64,000 nt of DNA from Stakelama pacifica (GTDB lineage Bacteria; Pseudomonadota; Alphaproteobacteria; Sphingomonadales; Sphingomonadaceae), in the NCBI RefSeq assembly GCF_004361835.1, contig NZ_SNWD01000004.1:124001-188000 (forward strand), given 5' to 3'. Both the position numbers and the translations under genes were made by a program. The notes beneath the pieces are model-generated. The model was not told the origin of the DNA, did not search any database, and was given only the letters and a program-made list of their open reading frames with translations. Below, piece after piece: positions 44,185-51,348 of this stretch. Each line of letters opens with the position of its first letter. Position 1 is the stretch's first letter.

Positions 44185-44601
44185 TCAGGCGCAGCGCGGG
44201 TCCCGTTCCGGAGCACCGGTGCCGCGCTTCTTCCACGCGCCCGAGGGTGTCTGATACATTTCGCCGGGGTCGGTGCGCGCGATCAGATTGCATCCGGTGG
44301 TGAACGCGAACTGCTCCACCGTCGCGCCGTTCGCCTGCGCCTGCTGCGTATACGCGGCCTTGCGCTTGATATTGATGTCGCTGACGATCTTGCGCAGGTC
44401 GGGCGTCGCATTGCCGACAATGCCCAGATAGCCGTCGGGCTGTTCGCCGATCAGCCCCTGCTGCTTCGCCTGCTGCCAGCTCATCGACTGCGCGAAAGCG
44501 GGCGTCGCGGTGGTGCCCGCTATCAGCGCGACCATCCCCAGCGAGAGCGCGCCGAGCGAAAGCACACCGAGCGAGAGAGCGATTTTTCTGGTCATCATCA
44601 T
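44185..44601 (-). CDS. ydbL: YdbL-family periplasmic protein (DUF1318)
   Basis: A 138-aa exported protein. The signal region (MMMTRKIALSLGVLSLGALSLGMVALIAG, cut near ATPAFAQ) is followed by the DUF1318 body: SWQQAKQQGLIGEQPDGYLGIV, ATPDLRKIVSDINIKRKAAYTQQAQANGATVEQFAFTTGCNLIARTDPGEMYQTPSGAWKKR. The Q-G-x-x-G-E-x-x-D-G-Y-L-G and N-x-x-R-x-x-x-Y motifs match E. coli YdbL. It is coupled with ynbE (ATGA-type overlap). Modulates the YdbH-YnbE lipid bridge in E. coli. Confidence 0.9.
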   Translation of the reverse strand: MMMTRKIALSLGVLSLGALSLGMVALIAGTTATPAFAQSMSWQQAKQQGLIGEQPDGYLGIVGNATPDLRKIVSDINIKRKAAYTQQAQANGATVEQFAFTTGCNLIARTDPGEMYQTPSGAWKKRGTGAPERDPRCA

Positions 44602-44819
44602 GATCCGCCAAATATGTCCGGATTGTCCTCGATCAAGTTCTTCGATTCTTTATCCAGCCGATATACCACTTCCTGCGTCACATTGATATTCAGGTCGATG
44701 CGTATCGGCTTTTCCGGCGCATTGATCGTGACGCAGCCCGAAAGCGGCAATATCAGCGCCGCCCCCAATGCGGCAGTCAGTGCGCCGCGTTCGCTATTCA
44801 TCCATAATGTTCGCATCAT
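44598..44819 (-). CDS. ynbE: YnbE-like lipoprotein
   Basis: A 73-aa predicted outer-membrane lipoprotein with a lipobox in LILPLSGCVTI and a mature part INAPEKPIRIDLNINVTQEVVYRLDKESKNLIEDNPDIFGG, very close to the YnbE consensus (P-x-K-P-I-x-I-x-L-N-I-x-I). ATG 44819 overlaps the ydbH stop. In E. coli YnbE multimers cap the C-terminus of YdbH to bridge the periplasm. Confidence 0.9.
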   Translation of the reverse strand: MMRTLWMNSERGALTAALGAALILPLSGCVTINAPEKPIRIDLNINVTQEVVYRLDKESKNLIEDNPDIFGGS

Positions 44820-47800
44820 TGCACATCCCTGCTTTCGCCCGGCTGAATGGGTTCAGCCTGATCCCGGCCTTCGGAATCCTTCTGTTTGCTGTCCTTCGCC
44901 GCCTCCGCCTGTTCATCGAGCAAGGTCGGCAAGTTGCGCTCGATCAGGCGCGAAGGGTCGTAATAGGATTGCACCGAATCGATCAGCTGACGAAACGGCG
45001 CGCGAATCGTGATGTTGAAAAGGAAGGGCAGTTTCGCGATTCGGTCGATCAGGAAATTGCTCTTCGCGCCCTTGCCCTGTTTGACGCCCTCGAAGCGGAT
45101 CTGCGTCACCATGCTGCCCGCAAGCGGCCCGTTCATGTCGAGCGAAAGCGAATCATAGCGTAGCGAGCGCAGCGCCTGAAACGCGACATTGCCCCAATAG
45201 CCGAGATCCTTCTGGCTGATATCGCCGACATAAGCGAGCGATCCGCCGCCGACGCGCGAATCGAGATGCCCGCCCTCGATCCGCCCGCCGTCTGCGTCGA
45301 AGATCATCGGCAGCACGCCGTCGAACGTGCCGGTCGCGTTCAGATTGTCGAAATCGAACTGCTGCAGGAACTGCGCCGCCTCCATGCCCTTCACATGGAA
45401 GGTCAGATGCTTTGCCTTGTCGCCGCTGAAATCGAGCACGGTCTGCTCCAGCGTCAGGTCGCCGCCGGCGAACGGCCAGTGCCCGTCCTCGATCCGCACC
45501 CGCTGCTCACCGGTCAGCTGATAATGGAACACGCCGTCAGACGCTGCGATGCCGGGGTTGATCTCAGCGATCGTCGCGAGCTGTCCCGGCGCGGATACCA
45601 GCCCCAAAAGGTCGGTGAAATGCAGATCGGTCGACAGTCCGCTGACCGTACCGAATGCGGCGGCAAGGTCGGTTCCGGCGGTGCGAAAATCGCCGCTGCT
45701 CGTCACCCCGTCGCGGTTCCAGGCGATATGCCCCTCGCCCGTGACCGTGCCGTCGACATTGGCAACCACGCCCAGCGTCAGCGGGGTCAGCGTATCGGGC
45801 TGCAACCCGTCGGGTTTGAAGGCGATGCCGGGCACGGCAAGATCAGCCTTGCCCGCGCCGGTCGAAAGGTCGTGCGAGAGGGTGACATCGGTGACCTTCA
45901 CGCCGGTTTCGGGGGTTTTGAGCGTGCCGCCAGCGCTGATTTCGCTTCCCGCCAGCGTCAGGGTGAAGTCGTCGCTCGCCAGCGGGCGGAAGCGCGGCGA
46001 TTCGGCGGCGTCGGACAATGTGAGCCCGCCGGTCAACGTCAGCGTGCCCTGCTTCAGCGTCCAGTCGCCCGCCGCATCCGACATGAGAAGCGGCACCGAA
46101 CCGATCTGCCCCGCCCCGCCGGTAAAGCCGCCCGCAACCGCGCCGCCACCCGTGATATGGCCGGTGATCGTCGCCGCATCGATCCGGGTGAGTGCGGCTT
46201 CCTCGCCCAGCCGCGCCTTGACGTCGGACAGCGCGAAGCCGTTATCGGTGAGGCGGAACTCGGTCGACCCGGCGCTCAGCCGCAGCGGGGTGCCGCCGAT
46301 ATGGCCGGTGAGATCGGGCGCGGCGATTCGCGCGCCGCCGGACATGCGGTTCCCGGCGATTTGCACCAGCGCCTCGCCCGCGGGACACAGGCGCAACTTC
46401 GCCGAATCGAGCGACAGGCCGGAGATCGCCAGCCGGTCGAACCCGGCGGGAACGCAGCCGCGATTGACCACCAGCCTTGCGCCGCCGTTCCAATAGGCGT
46501 TGAGCGGCACGTGCAGCCCCTCCACCCGCCCGTCGCCCAGCGGCCCGCTGAGCGTCAGCTCGGTCGAAACGCGGGTGGTGCCGTCGGGCGCTGCGGAGAA
46601 CGCCACGGGGCTGAGCGCGATACTCGCATCCCCGGCGCTGTACCGGCCGAGCAGCGCGGTGCCGGTGACGGGCGTGAAGGGCGCACGCTGGGAAAGGCTG
46701 ATCGCGGCATCGGGCAGGCCGCCGCCCGCCAAGCCGATCCGCCCGTCGAGCGTCATCGCGCCGTCGGGCCAGCGATAGCGCACACCCTCGCCGCCCGACA
46801 GCGTCACGTCAGCGCCGCTCGCCGAATGGAGCATCGCGCGTTGCACGCGGATCAGCCCGCCCTGCTGTTCCTGATCGACGGTGAGTTCGGCGCTGATATC
46901 GGCGCTGCGCCCGGCGCGGATCAGCGCATCGCCGAGCTTTGCCAGCAGCGGCGCGACCGGCGTTCCCGGCGCGGTCTCTTTCAGCGCACCGGCGCGTGCC
47001 AGCATCGCGCGCTGCAGGGCAGCGCCGGTCGCGGCGATCGAACCGGTAAAGCCGTTGCCCGCGCTTCCGGCACGATAGCGGCCGTCGATCTGCGCTCCCT
47101 TGCCAGAGAGCATCGCGCTCGCAAAGGCGCCGCTCGTCAGTTCCAGCGTGCCCTGTGTGGTCTTTGCGCCGCCCGAAAAGGTGACGCTGCCCTTCACTGC
47201 CTGCGCGCGCGCTTGGGTCGCCGCGACGGCATCGAGATCGATATCCGCCTTGCCCTGCCAGCGGTCGAACGCTTCGTTGAGCGTCACGTCGAGCTGCGCC
47301 CCCGGCCGGGTGAGCACGACGCCCGCGCACTGCGCCATGGAAGCGCGCAGCGGACCTTCGATCGCAGGGCGCTGATCGGAGACCGCGATTTTCAACACCG
47401 CAGCCATTCGCTCGGCAGTGCATCCGCCCACCGCCATGCGCGGCGATACCGCGGCGAGCGTGCCGTGGAACCCGTCGTCGAGCCGGCCTTCGCCACGCAG
47501 TTTCAGCCCGGCGACGCCATAGGGCGTTTCGAGATGCATCCGCGCATCCGCGACCCGGACGTTCAGCGAGGGCAGCGAAAAGGGCTTGCCCGAGGGCGGG
47601 GGCATTAGCTTGTCGATTGCGCCGAGCGACAGCGTGCCGTTCTGCAATGCGCCACGGATGCGGACATGCCCGGCGCTGATCCCGGTGACCTTCGCGCCCG
47701 AAAAGGAAAGATCGGTGTGCACCTCCACCCAGTCGGCGACGAGATCAGGATGGGCGGGATCGCCGATCACCACATCCTCCAGCCGCTGAGTCGACAGCCC

Positions 47801-48013
47801 GAGATCGGCGATGCGATAGCGGGCAGGCACGCCGCGTTTGCGCAATTCGTCGCGAACGAAACTGTCGGCGATCGGCTTTCGCTGAAGCCAGAGAATGGCG
47901 AGCGCGACGCCAATGACGAGAGCGATGCCGATCAGCACGCGCGCGAAGCGGGGCATTCGGGGCAGAGCACGCCGCGATTCCCCCTGGCGCTCTTCCTCTG
48001 GACGCACCGTCAC
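44816..48013 (-). CDS. ydbH: YdbH-family AsmA-like intermembrane lipid transport protein
   Basis: A 1065-aa inner-membrane-anchored periplasmic protein. N-terminal anchor ARVLIGIALVIGVALAILWLQRK (about 24-46), then about a thousand residues of short amphipathic strands with no catalytic motifs, as expected for the beta-taco groove of AsmA-like lipid carriers. The C-terminal end carries the YdbH signature region LDSRVGGGSLAYVGDISQKDLGYWGNVAFQALRSLRYDSLSLDMNGPLAGSMVTQIRFEGV. GTG 48013 is a weak start; GTG 48007 is possible. With ynbE and ydbL it forms the lipid bridge serving the outer membrane in E. coli. Confidence 0.92.
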   Translation of the reverse strand: MTVRPEEERQGESRRALPRMPRFARVLIGIALVIGVALAILWLQRKPIADSFVRDELRKRGVPARYRIADLGLSTQRLEDVVIGDPAHPDLVADWVEVHTDLSFSGAKVTGISAGHVRIRGALQNGTLSLGAIDKLMPPPSGKPFSLPSLNVRVADARMHLETPYGVAGLKLRGEGRLDDGFHGTLAAVSPRMAVGGCTAERMAAVLKIAVSDQRPAIEGPLRASMAQCAGVVLTRPGAQLDVTLNEAFDRWQGKADIDLDAVAATQARAQAVKGSVTFSGGAKTTQGTLELTSGAFASAMLSGKGAQIDGRYRAGSAGNGFTGSIAATGAALQRAMLARAGALKETAPGTPVAPLLAKLGDALIRAGRSADISAELTVDQEQQGGLIRVQRAMLHSASGADVTLSGGEGVRYRWPDGAMTLDGRIGLAGGGLPDAAISLSQRAPFTPVTGTALLGRYSAGDASIALSPVAFSAAPDGTTRVSTELTLSGPLGDGRVEGLHVPLNAYWNGGARLVVNRGCVPAGFDRLAISGLSLDSAKLRLCPAGEALVQIAGNRMSGGARIAAPDLTGHIGGTPLRLSAGSTEFRLTDNGFALSDVKARLGEEAALTRIDAATITGHITGGGAVAGGFTGGAGQIGSVPLLMSDAAGDWTLKQGTLTLTGGLTLSDAAESPRFRPLASDDFTLTLAGSEISAGGTLKTPETGVKVTDVTLSHDLSTGAGKADLAVPGIAFKPDGLQPDTLTPLTLGVVANVDGTVTGEGHIAWNRDGVTSSGDFRTAGTDLAAAFGTVSGLSTDLHFTDLLGLVSAPGQLATIAEINPGIAASDGVFHYQLTGEQRVRIEDGHWPFAGGDLTLEQTVLDFSGDKAKHLTFHVKGMEAAQFLQQFDFDNLNATGTFDGVLPMIFDADGGRIEGGHLDSRVGGGSLAYVGDISQKDLGYWGNVAFQALRSLRYDSLSLDMNGPLAGSMVTQIRFEGVKQGKGAKSNFLIDRIAKLPFLFNITIRAPFRQLIDSVQSYYDPSRLIERNLPTLLDEQAEAAKDSKQKDSEGRDQAEPIQPGESRDVQ

Positions 48014-48114
48014 ACTGCTAATCCACCACTCACGCCGCCACCGTTGCCATAGCGTCCCGCGACGTCAAGCGCATGATTGCGCAACCCCTCGCCCGCCGGT
48101 AATGCTCGGGCCCG

Positions 48115-48798
48115 ATGAGCGTTCCCGCCGAAGACACTGCCGGCCACCGCGCGCGGCTGCGCGAGCGCCTGCTCGGCAATGGCGGCGATGCGCTGCTCGA
48201 CCATGAACTGGTCGAATATCTCCTCGCGCTCGCCATTCCGCGCAAGGATACCAAGCCGCTGGCGAAGGCATTATTGCGCGAATTCGGCGGGTTGGCCGGG
48301 CTGCTGACCGCTGACAGCGATGCGATCCGCCGGGTATCGGGCATGGGCGACACGTCGGTCGCGGCAATCAAGATCGTCCACGCCGCCGCGATCCGGTTGC
48401 TGCGCGCGGAGGTGGCGGAGCGGCCGGTGCTGAGCAACTGGCAGGCGCTGCTCGATTATCTGCGCGCCGAAATGGCGCATCACCCGATCGAGCGGGTGCG
48501 CGTGCTGCACCTCAACACGCGCAACATGCTGATCCGTGATGAGGTGATGGGCGAAGGATCGATCGACGAAGCGCCGGTGCATGTCCGCGAAGTCATTCGC
48601 CGCGCGATCGACCTCAATTCGGCCGCGATCATCCTTGTCCATAACCATCCTTCGGGCGATCCGTCGCCCAGCCGCGCCGATATCGAGATTACCCGCGCCA
48701 TTGCCGAGGCGGGAAAGCGCCTCAATATCGCGGTGCACGATCATATCATCATCGGCACACAGGGGCATAGCAGCCTGCGCGCCATGGGCCTGATGTGA
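48115..48798 (+). CDS. radC: RadC/JAB-domain DNA repair-associated protein
   Basis: A 227-aa RadC-family protein: N-terminal helix-hairpin-helix part (HRARLRERLLGNGGDALLDHELVEYLLALAIPRKDTKPLAKALLREFG, LLTADSDAIRRVSGMGDTSVAAIK) and a C-terminal metal-dependent JAB/MPN domain with RVLHLNTRNMLIRDE, IILVHNHPSGDPSPSRADIEIT (H-x-H-x10-D) and HDHIIIG. The DNA repair role in the name is disputed; the biochemical activity is unknown. It is divergent from ydbH, about 100 nt apart. Confidence 0.93.
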   Translation: MSVPAEDTAGHRARLRERLLGNGGDALLDHELVEYLLALAIPRKDTKPLAKALLREFGGLAGLLTADSDAIRRVSGMGDTSVAAIKIVHAAAIRLLRAEVAERPVLSNWQALLDYLRAEMAHHPIERVRVLHLNTRNMLIRDEVMGEGSIDEAPVHVREVIRRAIDLNSAAIILVHNHPSGDPSPSRADIEITRAIAEAGKRLNIAVHDHIIIGTQGHSSLRAMGLM

Positions 48799-48804
48799 CG
48801 GAAA

Positions 48805-48832
48805 ACGGGCCGCCGGCAATCCGGCGACCCGT
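48805..48832. terminator. Bidirectional terminator between radC and a minus-strand gene
   Basis: ACGGGCCGCCGG (48805-48816) pairs with CCGGCGACCCGT (48821-48832), one mismatch and a CAAT loop. On the minus strand the stem is followed by GTTTTCC, so it suits the gene at 48893 better than radC, but both ends meet here. Confidence 0.6.
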
Positions 48833-48892
48833 TCCCCGGTCCGGATCACCGCCACGCACGGTCATCCGGACATCCGTAGGACATTAAGGGGA

Positions 48893-49216
48893 TCAGATAC
48901 GATCGGGGGTGCCGCCGTCATCCGTTCCCTGCTGCATCGGCTCGGTCTTGGGCTGGGCCGACGGTTCGGTGGGGACCGTAGTGTCGTCGTCGCTCGCCTC
49001 GGGCGCTGCCTGATCGTCCATGCCGCCGTTCGGGGCCATATCATGATCGGGCGTGGTCGGATCGGCGGGGACCGTCTGATCCTGCGGCATGGTGGGATCC
49101 TGAGGCGGGGTCTGGCCCGTCTGGGTCTGCGGATCACCTGCCTGCGGCGGCACCGTCTGCGCCATGGCGGGGGCTGCAATCGTGATCGCGCTGGCGAAAA
49201 GAATGGTCTTCAACAT
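48893..49216 (-). CDS. Secreted Pro/Asp/Gln-rich low-complexity protein
   Basis: A 107-aa protein with a clear signal peptide (MLKTILFASAITIAAPAMA, cut before QTV) and a mature part that is wholly low-complexity: Pro, Thr, Gln and Asp repeats (DPQTQTGQTPPQDPTMPQDQTVPADPTTPDHDM), then acidic DDQAAPEASDDDTTV. No Cys and no fold is predictable. GAGACAG lies before ATG 49216. No family recognised; similar proteins occur in sphingomonads. Low-complexity DNA could mimic coding here, but the signal peptide and ribosome site support it. Confidence 0.7.
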   Translation of the reverse strand: MLKTILFASAITIAAPAMAQTVPPQAGDPQTQTGQTPPQDPTMPQDQTVPADPTTPDHDMAPNGGMDDQAAPEASDDDTTVPTEPSAQPKTEPMQQGTDDGGTPDRI

Positions 49217-49469
49217 ATTCTGTCTCCTGCTCCGCTTTCCCGCGAATGGTTCGGGGGGTTGGGCTGGGAAAGCATGAGAAGAACGGGCCGAACCGTGCCG
49301 GCGATCCGCAAGAGACCTTTGGTTTATCGAAGATTTACGCCGTTTTGACCCGCTTATGTTCGATTCCGGCGACCAACGGATTCATGCAACGGCGGAACAG
49401 CAACCCGATTGATGCATGGCACCGGCGGTGATAGCGGCTTTGCTTCATTTCATATTCAGGAAAACGACC

Positions 49470-50786
49470 ATGGTACCCCGCTACGCCCGCCCGGACATGA
49501 CCGCGATCTGGGAGCCGGAAAGCAAATATCGCATCTGGTTCGAGATCGAGGCCTATGCGGCAGAGGCGATGGGCGATGTCGGGATGATCCCGAAAGCGGC
49601 CGCCGACACGATCATGGCAGCGCTCGACAATGGCACGCTCGACAATATCGATGTCGCGAAGATCGACGCAATCGAAGCGGTGACCAAACATGACGTTATC
49701 GCGTTCCTGACCTATGCATCCGAAAAGATCGGCCCCGAAGCGCGCTTCCTGCATCAGGGGATGACCTCGTCCGACGTGCTCGACACCTGCCTTGCCGTGC
49801 AGCTCGACCGGGCAGCGGAATTGCTCGACAAGAACCTCGAGGCGCTGCTCGCCGCACTGAAGCGCCGCGCGATGGAGCATAAGCTGACCCCGACGATCGG
49901 GCGCAGCCACGGCATCCATGCCGAGCCGGTGACCTTCGGCCTGAAACTGGCGCAGGCCTATGCAGAGTTTCAGCGCAACCGCGAACGCCTCGCTGCTGCC
50001 CGCCGCGATGTTGCGACCTGTGCGATTTCGGGCGCGGTCGGCACCTATGCCAATATCAATCCGCAGGTGCAGGAACATGTCGCGCAAAAGCTCGGCCTGA
50101 CCTCGGAGCCGATCTCCACGCAGGTCATTCCGCGCGACCGCCATGCCATGTTCTTCGCGGTGCTGGGCGTCATCGCCTCGTCGATCGAGCGGCTCGCCAC
50201 CGAAATCCGCCATCTCCAGCGGACCGAAGTGCTGGAGGCGGAGGAATATTTCTCGCCCGGGCAAAAGGGTTCGTCGGCCATGCCGCACAAGCGCAACCCG
50301 GTGCTGACCGAAAACCTCACCGGTCTTGCCCGCATGGTGCGCGGCTATGTCACCCCGGCGCTGGAGAATGTCGCGCTATGGCATGAGCGCGATATCTCGC
50401 ACTCTTCGGTCGAACGCTATATCGGCCCCGATGCGACGATCACGCTCGACTTCGCGCTCGCGCGCCTTACCGGCGTTGTCGACAAGCTCGTGGTTTATCC
50501 CGTGCGCATGCAGAAGAATCTGGATCGAATGGGCGGGCTTGTGCATTCGCAGCGGGTGTTGCTTGCGCTTACCCAGGCCGGTCTCAGCCGTGAGGATTCC
50601 TACGCGATCGTTCAGCGCAACGCGATGAAGGTATGGGAATCGGACGGAGAATTGTCGCTGATGGAATTGCTCAAGGCCGATCCGCAGGTCACCGCGGCGC
50701 TGTCGGAACAGGAGATCGAGGAGAAGTTCGACCTCGATTATCATTTCAAACATGTCGACACGATCTTCGATCGGGTGTTCGCCTGA
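49470..50786 (+). CDS. purB: Adenylosuccinate lyase
   Basis: Fumarase-superfamily lyase (438 aa) that cleaves SAICAR and adenylosuccinate in purine synthesis. Seen: MVPRYARPDMTAIWEPESKYRIWFEIE at the start, HDVIAFLTYASEKIG, MTSSDVLDTC, GRSHGIHAEPVTFG (general acid His), the flexible signature SSAMPHKRNPVLTENLTGLARM, and ERDISHSSVERYIGPDATI. AGGAAAACGACC precedes ATG 49470; the upstream frame to 49416 is unused. The stop overlaps the start of bphO. Confidence 0.96.
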   Translation: MVPRYARPDMTAIWEPESKYRIWFEIEAYAAEAMGDVGMIPKAAADTIMAALDNGTLDNIDVAKIDAIEAVTKHDVIAFLTYASEKIGPEARFLHQGMTSSDVLDTCLAVQLDRAAELLDKNLEALLAALKRRAMEHKLTPTIGRSHGIHAEPVTFGLKLAQAYAEFQRNRERLAAARRDVATCAISGAVGTYANINPQVQEHVAQKLGLTSEPISTQVIPRDRHAMFFAVLGVIASSIERLATEIRHLQRTEVLEAEEYFSPGQKGSSAMPHKRNPVLTENLTGLARMVRGYVTPALENVALWHERDISHSSVERYIGPDATITLDFALARLTGVVDKLVVYPVRMQKNLDRMGGLVHSQRVLLALTQAGLSREDSYAIVQRNAMKVWESDGELSLMELLKADPQVTAALSEQEIEEKFDLDYHFKHVDTIFDRVFA

Positions 50787-51346
50787 ACCCCGCGCACAAG
50801 GCGCTGAAAGAGGGTACGCGCGAGGAACATGAACGGCTCGACGGGCTGTTCGCCGGATTCGACCTGGGAACAGCCCATGGCTATCGCCGGTTCCTCGCCG
50901 CCCATGCCGAAGCATTGTTGCCGGTTGAGGCAGCGCTCGACGCTGTCGATGCCGCGTCGGTCTTTACCGACTGGCCGCTACGGAAACGGGGCGATGCACT
51001 GCGCAGCGATCTTGCGGAAATGGGCGGAGATATTCCTTCGGCCATAGTCGCTGCCCCCGTTTCTCTTGCTGACACCCCGGCGGATCGTGAAGCCGCCATG
51101 GCCGGTATACTATATGTGATCGAAGGCTCCCGTCTCGGCGGACGATTTCTTGCCCGCCAACTGGCTGCCGATTTCCCGGCACGCTACCTTGATCCAGATC
51201 AACCAGCGGGCCATTGGCGCGCACTGTTATTCCAGCTAGACGAAGTGCTTGATACTCCCGCCAAACTGACGATCGCGATCGGGTCCGCGCGTGCGGTCTT
51301 CGCGAGGTTCGGGGAGGCCGGGAAAAACTGGCTGTCGAAAGAGTAA
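50783..51346 (+). CDS. bphO: Heme oxygenase, bacteriophytochrome-linked
   Basis: Biliverdin-forming heme oxygenase of 187 aa. Seen: LNPAHKALKEGTREEHERLDGLF with the proximal heme His (H16), and the distal helix GILYVIEGSRLGGRFLARQL. In this frame no ATG, GTG or TTG lies near the N-terminus; the first conserved-looking residues begin at CTG 50783, which overlaps the purB TGA as CTGA, so a rare CTG start with reinitiation is the best reading. The open frame upstream lies wholly inside purB and is out of character. bphP begins 2 nt after the stop; BphO supplies its biliverdin. Confidence 0.9.
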   Translation: MNPAHKALKEGTREEHERLDGLFAGFDLGTAHGYRRFLAAHAEALLPVEAALDAVDAASVFTDWPLRKRGDALRSDLAEMGGDIPSAIVAAPVSLADTPADREAAMAGILYVIEGSRLGGRFLARQLAADFPARYLDPDQPAGHWRALLFQLDEVLDTPAKLTIAIGSARAVFARFGEAGKNWLSKE

Positions 51347-51348
51347 GC

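Noticed and set aside
45266..47608. 780-aa plus-strand frame opposite ydbH
   Set aside because: Arg/Ala-rich shadow of ydbH; the YdbH C-terminal signature and N-terminal anchor are on the minus strand.
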